Part shown: positions 14,504 through 21,887 of the stretch, piece by piece
Layout: the number at the start of each line of letters is the position of its first letter
How positions within the stretch are numbered: position 1 is the stretch's first letter
Source of the DNA: Deltaproteobacteria bacterium
GTDB taxonomy: Bacteria; Desulfobacterota_B; Binatia; UBA9968
Reading direction: 5' to 3'
NCBI GenBank assembly: GCA_030620935.1
Contig: JAUXIP010000003.1
Location: 1-27,372 of the forward strand
DNA length: 27,372 bases
The notes under the pieces: generated by a model
Databases searched by the model: none
Told to the model about the DNA's origin: nothing
The model's input: only the letters and a program-made list of their open reading frames with translations
Position numbers and translations under genes: made by a program

Positions 14504-15769
14504 ATGACTAGCAACAATAAAAGCGAGAGCCTCATGACTCCCTTCCGAGTCCTGGACTTAACCGACGAACTGGGGTTTCTCTGCGGCAAGATCTTGGGTG
14601 ATCTCGGGGCGGACGTCATAAAAATTGAGAGGCCGGGGGGAGACCCGGCTAGAAACATCGGGCCCTTTTATAAAAACGACGTTCATCCGGAGAAGAGCCT
14701 TTACTGGTTCGGTTTCAATAACAACAAGCGAGGAATCACCCTTGGCCTGGAATCTTCCCGAGGCCAGGAAATCTTTCGCCGGCTCGTAGCAAAGGCAGAT
14801 TTTGTCATCGAATCTTTTCCTCCAAGCTATTTGGATCAAGTCCATTTAGGTCATGCCGTTTTAAGAGAGATTAATTCTCGTCTCATCATTACTTCGATTA
14901 CTCCTTTCGGTCAGAGCGGCCCTTACAGCCGATTCCGGGCCTCGGACATTGAGATCATGGCTATGAGCGGCTGCATGTCGCTCACAGGGGACCCTGACCG
15001 GCCTCCTCTTCGCGTCACTTTCCCTCAGTCTTACCAGTGGGCCGGCTCTTATGCAGCCATGGGAACTCTTATAGCTCATCTCCATCGTCAGCGGACCGGG
15101 CAGGGGCAGCATGTGGATGTCTCCGCTCAGGCATGCCTCCTCTGGGCCTTTTCCCATGCCCACACTTTTTGGGATCTCAATCGACAATTGGAAAAAAGGG
15201 CGGGCTCCTTTATGACCGGCCGGAGCATCACTGGTGCTAAGATGCGGGTCTTCTGGCCATGTAAGGACGGCTATCTCAACTTTATTATCTACGGCGGCGA
15301 GGCAGGGAGGAAAACTAATCAGGCCCTCGTGGAGTGGATGGAAAGCAAAAAGATGGCCCCTGAATTTCTCAGGGAGAAAGATTGGAAGTCTTTCAATATC
15401 GCTGAAGTCACGCAAGAAGAGATTGATCGAATGGAGGAGCCGATCGGTTGTTTCTTTGAGACGATCACCAAAAAAGAGTTTTTCGAAGGAGTGATCCAAA
15501 GAGGGATGCTCGGCTACCCGGTAGCGACTGTGGAAGAGATCTTCGATGACCCCCAACTAGAAGCACGAGATTTTTGGCAGACTATAAACCATCCTGAGCT
15601 AGGAACTTCGCTCGTCTATCCCGGCGGCTTCGCTCAATTCTCCGAGGCTTCGTGCAAGATCCGACGCCGGGCTCCTTTGATCGGCGAGCACAATGAAGAG
15701 GTCTACTGCGGGGAACTGGGACTAAAGAAAAAAGAGCTGGAGGATCTGAAGGGACAAGGAGTGGTTTAA
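14504..15769 (+). CDS. class III (CaiB/BaiF) CoA-transferase, first subunit
   Basis: A 421-residue CoA-transferase family III protein. The N-terminal Rossmann-type segment shows RVLDLTDELGFLCGKILGDLGADVIKIERPGGD (15-47). NNNKRGITLGLES (72-84), VIESFPPSYL (101-110), ITPFGQSGPY and GQGQHVDVSAQA follow. The acid that forms the acyl-enzyme in the family falls at residue 210, which is Ala here, so this subunit may be catalytically incomplete. The start is either 14504 or the ATG at 14534, which matches usual family starts better; neither has a strong SD. The gene overlaps the second CoA-transferase by 1 nt, suggesting a heteromeric enzyme such as BbsEF or the phthalate CoA-transferases. Confidence 0.92.
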   Translation: MTSNNKSESLMTPFRVLDLTDELGFLCGKILGDLGADVIKIERPGGDPARNIGPFYKNDVHPEKSLYWFGFNNNKRGITLGLESSRGQEIFRRLVAKADFVIESFPPSYLDQVHLGHAVLREINSRLIITSITPFGQSGPYSRFRASDIEIMAMSGCMSLTGDPDRPPLRVTFPQSYQWAGSYAAMGTLIAHLHRQRTGQGQHVDVSAQACLLWAFSHAHTFWDLNRQLEKRAGSFMTGRSITGAKMRVFWPCKDGYLNFIIYGGEAGRKTNQALVEWMESKKMAPEFLREKDWKSFNIAEVTQEEIDRMEEPIGCFFETITKKEFFEGVIQRGMLGYPVATVEEIFDDPQLEARDFWQTINHPELGTSLVYPGGFAQFSEASCKIRRRAPLIGEHNEEVYCGELGLKKKELEDLKGQGVV

Positions 15770-16983
15770 TGCAGGCATTACGGGGTATCAAAGTCGTTGA
15801 ATTTGCCGCCTATGCCGCAGGACCGGTGGTCGGCAAACACCTGGCCGATCACGGCGCCACGGTTGTCCATATCGAGTCCAAGGCCCGTCCGGACGGCTTT
15901 CGCACCCATTATCCGCCTTACAAGGACAACATCCATGGTCTCAATCGCTCCGGTCTTTTTGCCCTGTGCAACAATGATAAAGTGGGCATTACGCTGAATC
16001 TCAAAAAGGCGCCCAAGGCGACCGATCTGGCAAAAAAGATTGTCGCCTGGTCCGATGTAGTGATCGAGAATTTCAGCCCCGGAACGATGAAGCGTCTGGG
16101 GTTGGACTATGATACGCTCAAAAAGATTAACCCAGACTTGATCATGCTTAGCAGCTCCAATCTCGGACAAACCGGTCCGCACGCACACCACGCAGGATTT
16201 GGTTCACAACTCTCTTCTCTCGCCGGTTTCACCAACCTGACAGGTTATCCGGACGGTCCTCCCCAGATCCTCTACGGTCCCTATATCGATTACGTTGCCG
16301 TCGCGTATGGGACAGTTGCTATCCTGGCGGCCCTGGACTACCGAGAGCGGACCGGCAAAGGGCAATATATCGATGCGGCTCAATACGAGACCGGCCTCCA
16401 GTACCTGGGACCCATTCTGCTGGATTACAAGATCAACGGAACCGTAGCGGCGCGGAACGCCAACCGTGATTTCCGTGGGGCGCCTCACGGCGCCTACCCC
16501 TGTAAGGGAGAGGATAGTTGGTGCGTTATCAGTGTCTTTTCTAAAGAGGAGTGGAAGTCTCTCTGTGAAGTCATGGGCCTTCCTGCCTGGACTCAAGATA
16601 AAAAGTTTTCGACCCACACGGCACGGAAAGAACATGAAGATGAGCTAGATCGAAAAATTGGAGAATGGACCTCCACCCTCACGGCGCGGGAAGTGGTGGA
16701 AAAACTCCAGGCTGCCGGTGTTCGGGCCGGGATTCTCAATACCATGAGAGACCTTTATAGTGACCCTCAGTTTAAACACCGCCGACAGTGGTTAGAACTG
16801 GACCACCCCGAAATCGGCAAGATGCACTACCAACGTCCACCCTTTGTTCTCACCCAGACTCCCCCCGGGCCTGAGCGACACGACCCTCTGCTCGGCGAGC
16901 ACAATGAGTATTTTTACAAAGATATTTTAGGTCTCCCCGACAGAGAATACGAGGAACTAAAAACTGAGGGGGTCATCGACTAG
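15769..16983 (+). CDS. class III (CaiB/BaiF) CoA-transferase, second subunit
   Basis: A 404-residue family III CoA-transferase whose ATG overlaps the upstream TAA (TAATG). Motifs are KVVEFAAYAAGPVVGKHLADHGATVVHIES (8-37), NNDKVGITLNLK (68-79), VIENFSPGTMKRLGLDY (98-114), LSSSNLGQTGPH and GKGQYIDAAQYETG (196-209). The position of the catalytic acid is occupied by E207, so an acyl-glutamate mechanism is plausible. Together with the preceding gene it probably forms one enzyme that moves CoA between an acyl-CoA donor and a carboxylic acid. The acid substrate is not evident. There is no obvious terminator after the stop. Confidence 0.93.
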   Translation: MQALRGIKVVEFAAYAAGPVVGKHLADHGATVVHIESKARPDGFRTHYPPYKDNIHGLNRSGLFALCNNDKVGITLNLKKAPKATDLAKKIVAWSDVVIENFSPGTMKRLGLDYDTLKKINPDLIMLSSSNLGQTGPHAHHAGFGSQLSSLAGFTNLTGYPDGPPQILYGPYIDYVAVAYGTVAILAALDYRERTGKGQYIDAAQYETGLQYLGPILLDYKINGTVAARNANRDFRGAPHGAYPCKGEDSWCVISVFSKEEWKSLCEVMGLPAWTQDKKFSTHTARKEHEDELDRKIGEWTSTLTAREVVEKLQAAGVRAGILNTMRDLYSDPQFKHRRQWLELDHPEIGKMHYQRPPFVLTQTPPGPERHDPLLGEHNEYFYKDILGLPDREYEELKTEGVID

Positions 16984-17070
16984 TTTTGAGATCCGCCTCT
17001 ATGGGGTCTTTTGATCGAGCCGTTGCTTAACTGACCCGCTTCAGGGCTCATTGAAATTTCTCCCTTATTC

Positions 17071-17234
17071 CTTTTTCGACCGAAAAAGTCCTAAATTGCC
17101 CGCATACTATATATAGGGTCGTATGCAAATTTTTATTGACAAATCCCCTATAATCTGCTAGCTTTCTTAGTAATTATATCGCGACTGATCAAGTCTTATT
17201 CTTGCCCGGCAGAGATCAATCTAAGATTCTTAGA
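17071..17234 (+). promoter_or_regulatory. AT-rich leader with three inverted repeats upstream of the lytic transglycosylase gene
   Basis: The 255-nt gap is distinctly AT-rich. It holds CTTTTTCG-AC-CGAAAAAG (17071-17088), GCATAC-N13-GTATGC (17102-17126) and TCTAAGA-T-TCTTAGA (17220-17234), the last ending 4 nt before the GTG. TTGACA (17136-17141) and TATAAT (17149-17154) both occur but are only 7 nt apart, so they cannot serve as one promoter; each may belong to a weaker pair. Regulator binding is inferred only from symmetry. Confidence 0.4.
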
Positions 17235-17238
17235 CTAC

Positions 17239-17916
17239 GTGAGTAAAATTAAAAACATTCTTAATTTTCAGACGATTAAGCGCCGCGCCTTATCTTCGGG
17301 GCTGGCTCTTTTGACACTTTTCCTCTTGCTCCTCATTCCGATCCATCCCTTCAGGGGGGAGAGTAGCCATCAGATAGAGCTTCTGGCCGGTGACATAGAA
17401 GGCCGAGAAGTATATGAACTGCTTAAGGTTTATTCAATGCTGAAGTCTCAGAGGACAGACCTAAGCGACCGCTCTGCTTGGGTAATCTCCGAGGCGATTG
17501 TGGAGGAAAGCAGGAGGCATTCCATTGATCCGGCCTTGATACTGGCAGTTATAAGTGTAGAAAGCAGCTTCCGAAAAGATGCCGTCTCCAGTAAAGGGGC
17601 GCGGGGATTAATGCAAATCCGGCCCTTTGTCGCCAGTGCTTTGGCTCAGGAAGTAAATCTGGATAACTGGGAAGGGGAAGATAGCCTCTATGACCCCACC
17701 CTCAATATAAAGCTCGGTGTTTTTTATTTATCATATCTAAAAAAGAGCTTTAAAGACCTAACGCTTGCCCTAGCCGCCTACAATTGGGGACCCACCAGGA
17801 TTAGGGACATAATGATGGCAGACGATGAGTCGGTTCCGGTGGGGTACGCTGTGAAGGTCCTCTCTACGTACGACAATTTTCACAGGTCTATCTATCACCG
17901 TCCCAAGAAACACTAG
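17239..17916 (+). CDS. soluble lytic transglycosylase (SLT domain)
   Basis: A 225-residue peptidoglycan-cleaving enzyme. The GTG at 17239 gives a basic N-terminus followed by a hydrophobic helix (about 20-37), either a signal peptide or an anchor. The SLT/goose-lysozyme-like domain covers about 82-215: catalytic E108 in ISVESSF, GARGLMQIRP (120-129) and AAYNWGPTRI (179-188). These are the ES, GLMQ and AYN motifs of family 1 lytic transglycosylases. It would act in the periplasm, cutting between MurNAc and GlcNAc. No convincing SD is present; a palindrome covers that position. No other wall genes adjoin. Confidence 0.92.
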   Translation: MSKIKNILNFQTIKRRALSSGLALLTLFLLLLIPIHPFRGESSHQIELLAGDIEGREVYELLKVYSMLKSQRTDLSDRSAWVISEAIVEESRRHSIDPALILAVISVESSFRKDAVSSKGARGLMQIRPFVASALAQEVNLDNWEGEDSLYDPTLNIKLGVFYLSYLKKSFKDLTLALAAYNWGPTRIRDIMMADDESVPVGYAVKVLSTYDNFHRSIYHRPKKH

Positions 17917-17989
17917 AAACAGACCACGCTTCCGCGCTACAATTTCCCGGCTGGTCGGGATTTCCAGTTAACTTTAAAAAAAACCTTAT

Positions 17990-18958
17990 TTGAGCTTCTT
18001 AAGCGGCAAGATTCTTGTGGCCGGGTGTGGGGCCATTGGTTCGGTTTTTGGCTGTCTGCTAAGAAAAGCCGGTCATGAAGTGACTCTCCTGGGGCGGGAT
18101 TGGCACCTCAAGGCTATTCGTGCCGGCGGGCTCCGAATGGATGGGATCTGGGGGGATCATCTAGCCGAGGGTTTCGATCTGCAAACCCAGCCCTCCGATC
18201 TTACCAAACTCTATGACCTGATCCTGGTCACCGTAAAATCCTACGATACCAAGCGCGTAGTCCAGAAAGTGGCCTCCCGCCTTAAGCCGAATGGCATTGC
18301 CGTCTCTCTACAGAATGGGCTGGGTAACGTTGAAACTCTGGCGGAGACCTTCAATCCCCGACGAAGTTTCGGGACGAGTGTATTGGTCGGGGCAAGGATA
18401 CCTGAGCCTGGAATGGTCAGGGTAACGGTTCAGGCCGCGCCGGTCATCGTCGGCCCTTTGGACCCTGCCTCAGGGGATTCCATGGAAAAGAGCCGCCTCT
18501 GGGCCGCTATTTTTGATCAAGCGGGTATCCCGTGCCAAGTGACCGATCAAATCCTTTCCTATATTTGGGCCAAGGTTTTTTACAATGCTCCCCTTAACGC
18601 CCTCGGCGCCTTGCTTCAGCTTCACTATGGAGTCTTGGGGGAGGAGCCGGAGCTTAAGTCGATCATGGATCGGATTATCGACGAGGCCTTCCGAGTAGCC
18701 GACAAAAAAGGAATCCGACTCCTATGGAAATCCGTGGAGGACTATCAGGAGCTCTTCTATAATGAGCTTCTCCCTGCTACCTTCGACCATCAGAGCTCCA
18801 TGCTCCAGGACCTTGAGCGAGGTAGGGCCACGGAGATCAACGCCATCAACGGACAGGTGTGGAGATATGGAGAAGAGCTTGGCTTTCGAACCCCTTACAA
18901 CGAGGTGATGACGCGCTTAATTTGGGGCAGGGAGAAGAGGTCAAATAGCAAATCGTGA
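17990..18958 (+). CDS. panE: 2-dehydropantoate 2-reductase family protein
   Basis: An NADP-dependent ketopantoate reductase-like enzyme, 322 aa, fitting the pantothenate pathway. The Rossmann motif is VAGCGAIGSVFG (10-21). K83 lies in TVKSYDT, QNG at 108-110, the catalytic lysine is K195 in IWAKVFYNAPLNALGAL, and the C-terminal site is HQSSMLQDLERGRATEINAING (267-288). The TTG start at 17990 is the only start that keeps the first strand, and it has no clear SD. Many paralogues reduce other 2-keto acids, so the exact substrate is open. It heads a compact plus-strand cluster, 27 nt before the JAMM gene. Confidence 0.88.
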   Translation: MSFLSGKILVAGCGAIGSVFGCLLRKAGHEVTLLGRDWHLKAIRAGGLRMDGIWGDHLAEGFDLQTQPSDLTKLYDLILVTVKSYDTKRVVQKVASRLKPNGIAVSLQNGLGNVETLAETFNPRRSFGTSVLVGARIPEPGMVRVTVQAAPVIVGPLDPASGDSMEKSRLWAAIFDQAGIPCQVTDQILSYIWAKVFYNAPLNALGALLQLHYGVLGEEPELKSIMDRIIDEAFRVADKKGIRLLWKSVEDYQELFYNELLPATFDHQSSMLQDLERGRATEINAINGQVWRYGEELGFRTPYNEVMTRLIWGREKRSNSKS

Positions 18959-18985
18959 TAAAGAAAGAGGCTTAAAACTAGAACC

Positions 18986-19459
18986 ATGAGCGAGGCGGCG
19001 ACATTGACGCTTACAGAACAGGCATGGAGCGAGATTTCGCGCCATGCAATCGAGAGCTTTCCGGAAGAATGCTGTGGGGTTATTCTTCACAAGGGCGAGA
19101 CCGACGAAGTCAGACGCTGTGCCAATATTCAAAACCGACTCCATGCCATGGATCCTGAGACCTATCCCCGCGATGCCACAATTGCCTATACGATGGACGT
19201 CAAAGAGATGGAATCCATTATTCAGGAGGCTGAGAAGATCGGGGCAAAAATTAAGGCCTTTTACCATTCCCACCCCGACCACAAGGCATACTTTTCCGCG
19301 GAGGACAAAGCCTTCGCTACTCCCTTCGGAGAACCCACCTATCCGGGGAGCGCCCAGATCGTGGTTTCCGTGTACGACAGGATTGTCAAACAGGTCTCCG
19401 CCTATGCCTGGGCCCAGGAAAAAAAGGATTTTGTCGAGGTCACGCTTAAAAAAAGCTAG
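18986..19459 (+). CDS. JAMM/MPN+ metallopeptidase (M67 family)
   Basis: A 157-residue zinc peptidase of the bacterial JAB type. The full JAMM motif is present: EECCG with the catalytic glutamate (27-31), H94-S-H96, then seven residues to S104 and D107 in FSAEDKAFA. Bacterial relatives remove C-terminal extensions from ubiquitin-like sulfur carriers (ThiS/MoaD/CysO type) or cleave other isopeptides. Here no sulfur-carrier or E1-like gene is adjacent. It lies 27 nt after panE and 5 nt before a hydrolase gene, so it is probably co-transcribed with both. The natural target is unknown. Confidence 0.9.
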   Translation: MSEAATLTLTEQAWSEISRHAIESFPEECCGVILHKGETDEVRRCANIQNRLHAMDPETYPRDATIAYTMDVKEMESIIQEAEKIGAKIKAFYHSHPDHKAYFSAEDKAFATPFGEPTYPGSAQIVVSVYDRIVKQVSAYAWAQEKKDFVEVTLKKS

Positions 19460-19464
19460 CCCGC

Positions 19465-20337
19465 ATGAAGCCACCCACGGATCACACCATCGATGTGCGC
19501 GGGCTCAAGATTCACTATCTGGAGTGGGGAGAGCGGGACGGGACTCCGTTGATCTTGATCCACGGTTTCCTGGATCATGCCCGGAGCTGGGAATCTTTTG
19601 CGAAGTCTGTACAGAGCAAATCTGAGAAACCCCTCTGGATGATTGCGCCGGATTGCCGTGGGCACGGAGATAGTGGTTGGATCGGGGCAGGCGGATACTA
19701 CCATTTCCCTGATTACGTTTATGATCTGGATTGTCTGATCCACGCCTTGAGAGTCTCTTCCGTTATCCTGATGGGTCACTCTATGGGAGGAACCATCTCT
19801 TTCCTCTACACAGGGAGTTTTCCCGAGCGGGTGAAGAAGCTCATTCTGGTCGAAGGAATGGGTCCTCTAGGGAGGACGTTTTCCGACGCCCCTCCACAAA
19901 TGAAAAAATGGATCTCTGAATCCCGGGCGGTGAGGCAAAGGAAATCCATCGAGTACTTGACCCTCGAACAGGGAGCGCAGCGACTGCGGCGAACCAATCC
20001 CCGGCTGGGCTCGGAGCAAGCGCTCGATTTAGCGCGCTGGGCAATGAGGGAGACAAAGAGCGGAAAATGGGTGTGGAAATTCGACCCACTGCACCGCACG
20101 ACCTCTCCTCAACCTTTCTACTCGAAGCAAGCTTTTGAGTTTTTCCGCCGCATTCAATGCCCGGTTCTCATAGTCAAGGGAAAAGAGAGTCGCCGGAGTC
20201 CCTGTCCTGATATGCAGCAGAGATTGGAGCGTGTAGCCCATCGAACGTTGGTTGAAGTGAAGGACGGCGGTCACATGATTCACCACGACAACCCCGAGGG
20301 GTTGGCCGCGGTCGTTGAGAAATTCTTAGCTGTTTGA
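19465..20337 (+). CDS. alpha/beta hydrolase
   Basis: A 290-residue alpha/beta-hydrolase fold enzyme. The oxyanion-hole motif is HGFLDHARSW (33-42), DCRGHGDS is at 63-70, the nucleophile S106 sits in GHSMGG (104-109), and the catalytic histidine is H270 in GGHMIHHDNP. The acid is probably near GKES (239-242), with E241 a candidate. There is no signal peptide, so it should be cytoplasmic. The cap region (about 135-225) is basic. It starts 5 nt after the JAMM gene. Substrate class (ester, C-C bond or other) cannot be judged. Confidence 0.92.
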   Translation: MKPPTDHTIDVRGLKIHYLEWGERDGTPLILIHGFLDHARSWESFAKSVQSKSEKPLWMIAPDCRGHGDSGWIGAGGYYHFPDYVYDLDCLIHALRVSSVILMGHSMGGTISFLYTGSFPERVKKLILVEGMGPLGRTFSDAPPQMKKWISESRAVRQRKSIEYLTLEQGAQRLRRTNPRLGSEQALDLARWAMRETKSGKWVWKFDPLHRTTSPQPFYSKQAFEFFRRIQCPVLIVKGKESRRSPCPDMQQRLERVAHRTLVEVKDGGHMIHHDNPEGLAAVVEKFLAV

Positions 20338-20382
20338 ACTAGGAAACGAAGCCTGTTATGGTCGGGCCGAAAGGTCGAAGCC

Positions 20383-20661
20383 ATGGAAGAGAGGAAAAGA
20401 CTCTTTCTCCGCGTGGGCGATGAAGTCTCTCACAAGTACTACGAAGAGTGGGGGATTGGCGCAGTGGTGGAGGTCATGACTTCGACGATTCCAGGAGGCA
20501 CTTGTCTCGTGCGGGTTCGTTTCCAAGACGGACAACTACGAGTCTTCGATAACGACATGGACAGCGAAAGATGCTGTCACTATTTTGGGGTCCAGCGTTA
20601 TTGGAATCCTTCTCATGGGATCCATGTGCTGCACTCCAAATTTTTTTCCTTGAAAGAGTAA
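20383..20661 (+). CDS. DUF3553-like small protein
   Basis: A 92-residue protein with the pattern VGDEVSHKYYEEWGIGAVVEV (11-31) and VRVRFQDGQLRVFDND, as in the DUF3553 family. This looks like a small SH3-like or KOW-like beta barrel of the type found in CarD/UvrD-associated modules. It has two adjacent cysteines (RCCHYFG). AAAGG lies about 8 nt before the ATG. It follows the hydrolase by 45 nt and precedes a small secreted protein by 4 nt. Function unknown; nucleic-acid or protein binding is conceivable. Confidence 0.75.
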   Translation: MEERKRLFLRVGDEVSHKYYEEWGIGAVVEVMTSTIPGGTCLVRVRFQDGQLRVFDNDMDSERCCHYFGVQRYWNPSHGIHVLHSKFFSLKE

Positions 20662-20665
20662 GCCT

Positions 20666-20992
20666 ATGTTAAAAACAAAACGCTTCATGCCGCTCATCAT
20701 CTCGCTTTTAGCGATCGTTCTTTTCACCCCTCGCCTGCTTCAGGCCGCCAGCTTCGAGGAAGGAGCCGGGAGTGCCGTCGGCATGACAGTGGGAAATTCG
20801 GTGTTCGTGCCCGCGAAGGCAGCTGCCGTCGGTGCCGGACTTGTGGCGGGGATTTTTTCTTTTATCGTTACCGGCGGGAATACTGAAGTGACGAAGCAGA
20901 TTTGGCAGAATGCCTTCGACGGGCCATATCTCATCACTCCGGCCGTGGCCCAGGCAGGTGTCGGAGAAAGACCCGAGCTGGAAAGGGAGTAG
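20666..20992 (+). CDS. small secreted or membrane protein, 108 aa
   Basis: Not a family I can name. A signal peptide (basic MLKTKR, then a hydrophobic run to about residue 22) ends LLQAAS. A second Gly/Ala-rich hydrophobic segment (GAGLVAGIFSFIVTG, about 57-71) could span or insert in a membrane. The tail is soluble. It is last in the cluster that starts with panE and is followed directly by a strong hairpin terminator. Confidence 0.7.
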   Translation: MLKTKRFMPLIISLLAIVLFTPRLLQAASFEEGAGSAVGMTVGNSVFVPAKAAAVGAGLVAGIFSFIVTGGNTEVTKQIWQNAFDGPYLITPAVAQAGVGERPELERE

Positions 20993-20997
20993 AACCG

Positions 20998-21031
20998 TTT
21001 TGCGGCGCGGGTATCAAACCCACGCCGCAAA
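20998..21031. terminator. bidirectional intrinsic terminator
   Basis: TTTGCGGCG (20999-21007) pairs with CGCCGCAAA (21023-21031); after one mismatch GGGT pairs with ACCC around a 5-nt loop. It lies between convergent genes (stops at 20992 and 21040), with T runs on both strands (TTTT at 20998-21001 reads as AAAA in one direction and as the tail in the other). Confidence 0.8.
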
Positions 21032-21039
21032 TGTTTTCC

Positions 21040-21777
21040 TCAACCCTCTAAGTTTTCCTTATAGAATTTAACAGTCCTTGCCCAGGCGTCTTTGGCCGCT
21101 TCCGGATGATAGCGGCCCGCGTTGGTATTGTTGTTGAAGGCATGCTTAGCGCCGGGATAGACTTTGCAGTCAAAGCTCTTCCCGTACTTCGTCACAGCTT
21201 CTTTCAAAGGCTCCACCCCAGGCATGATGTTGGGATCGTCCTCTCCATAATTGCCCAAGACCGGACAGGGAATGTTCTGAACCTGATCCAAGGGGTTGGG
21301 GTTGCGTCCATAATAAACAATAGCAGCATTCAGATCCTTGCATTTGGTGGCGAAATTGAGAGACTGGCCGCCGCCCCAGCAGAATCCCACGACACCGACC
21401 CGCCCGTTGGAAAAGCCCTGCTTCTTGATATAGGCCACGGCGCTATTCAGATCTTCCACCACGTTGTCTTGCGAGACCTTTTTAATCGCATCAACTGCGT
21501 CCGCCTCGGCTTTGTACTGCTCCGTGCCGCCCTGGCGGGAGAGCAGATCAACGGCCAGAGCCGCAAAACCCTCCTTTGCCAATCGACGGGCTACGTCCTG
21601 GATGTGTTCCACCAGCCCCTTGTTTTCGTGAATCACGATGATGGTTCCTCGCTTACCGCCATCTTTCGGCTGGGAAAGGTATGCCTTCACATTTCCCGCG
21701 TTCCCCGGGTATTCAATCATCGTTGAGGTCAAGCCGGGGTCATCGGGCGCAACAAAATGAGCTACGGTTTCTGCCAT
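21040..21777 (-). CDS. dienelactone hydrolase family protein
   Basis: A 245-residue cytoplasmic enzyme of the carboxymethylenebutenolidase type. The cysteine nucleophile is C133 in GFCWGGG, the acid is in GEDDPNIMPG (D180 or D181), and the histidine is H212 in GAKHAFNN. E51 in IHENKGL matches the glutamate that activates the Cys in characterised DLHs. The SD AAGGAGA lies 9 nt upstream of the ATG. Family members hydrolyse dienelactone in chlorocatechol degradation, but many act on other lactones or esters. It is monocistronic here, 110 nt downstream of hyuB. Confidence 0.93.
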   Translation of the reverse strand: MAETVAHFVAPDDPGLTSTMIEYPGNAGNVKAYLSQPKDGGKRGTIIVIHENKGLVEHIQDVARRLAKEGFAALAVDLLSRQGGTEQYKAEADAVDAIKKVSQDNVVEDLNSAVAYIKKQGFSNGRVGVVGFCWGGGQSLNFATKCKDLNAAIVYYGRNPNPLDQVQNIPCPVLGNYGEDDPNIMPGVEPLKEAVTKYGKSFDCKVYPGAKHAFNNNTNAGRYHPEAAKDAWARTVKFYKENLEG

Positions 21778-21887
21778 GAAAACTGTCTCCTTTCTTGATA
21801 ACTAATTTGGGCTTTTTATATCCGATAGGACATCATAAATCCAGAGGAATGCCGAGTTTGAGGATAAAAAATTCGTCCCGGGCAAAC

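Noticed and set aside
17136..17154. TTGACA and TATAAT as one promoter before the lytic transglycosylase
   Set aside because: Spacing is only 7 nt; sigma70 promoters need about 16-18.
21106..21726. 206-residue plus-strand frame within the dienelactone hydrolase gene
   Set aside because: Lies wholly antisense to a gene with a complete catalytic triad; no motif or start signal of its own.
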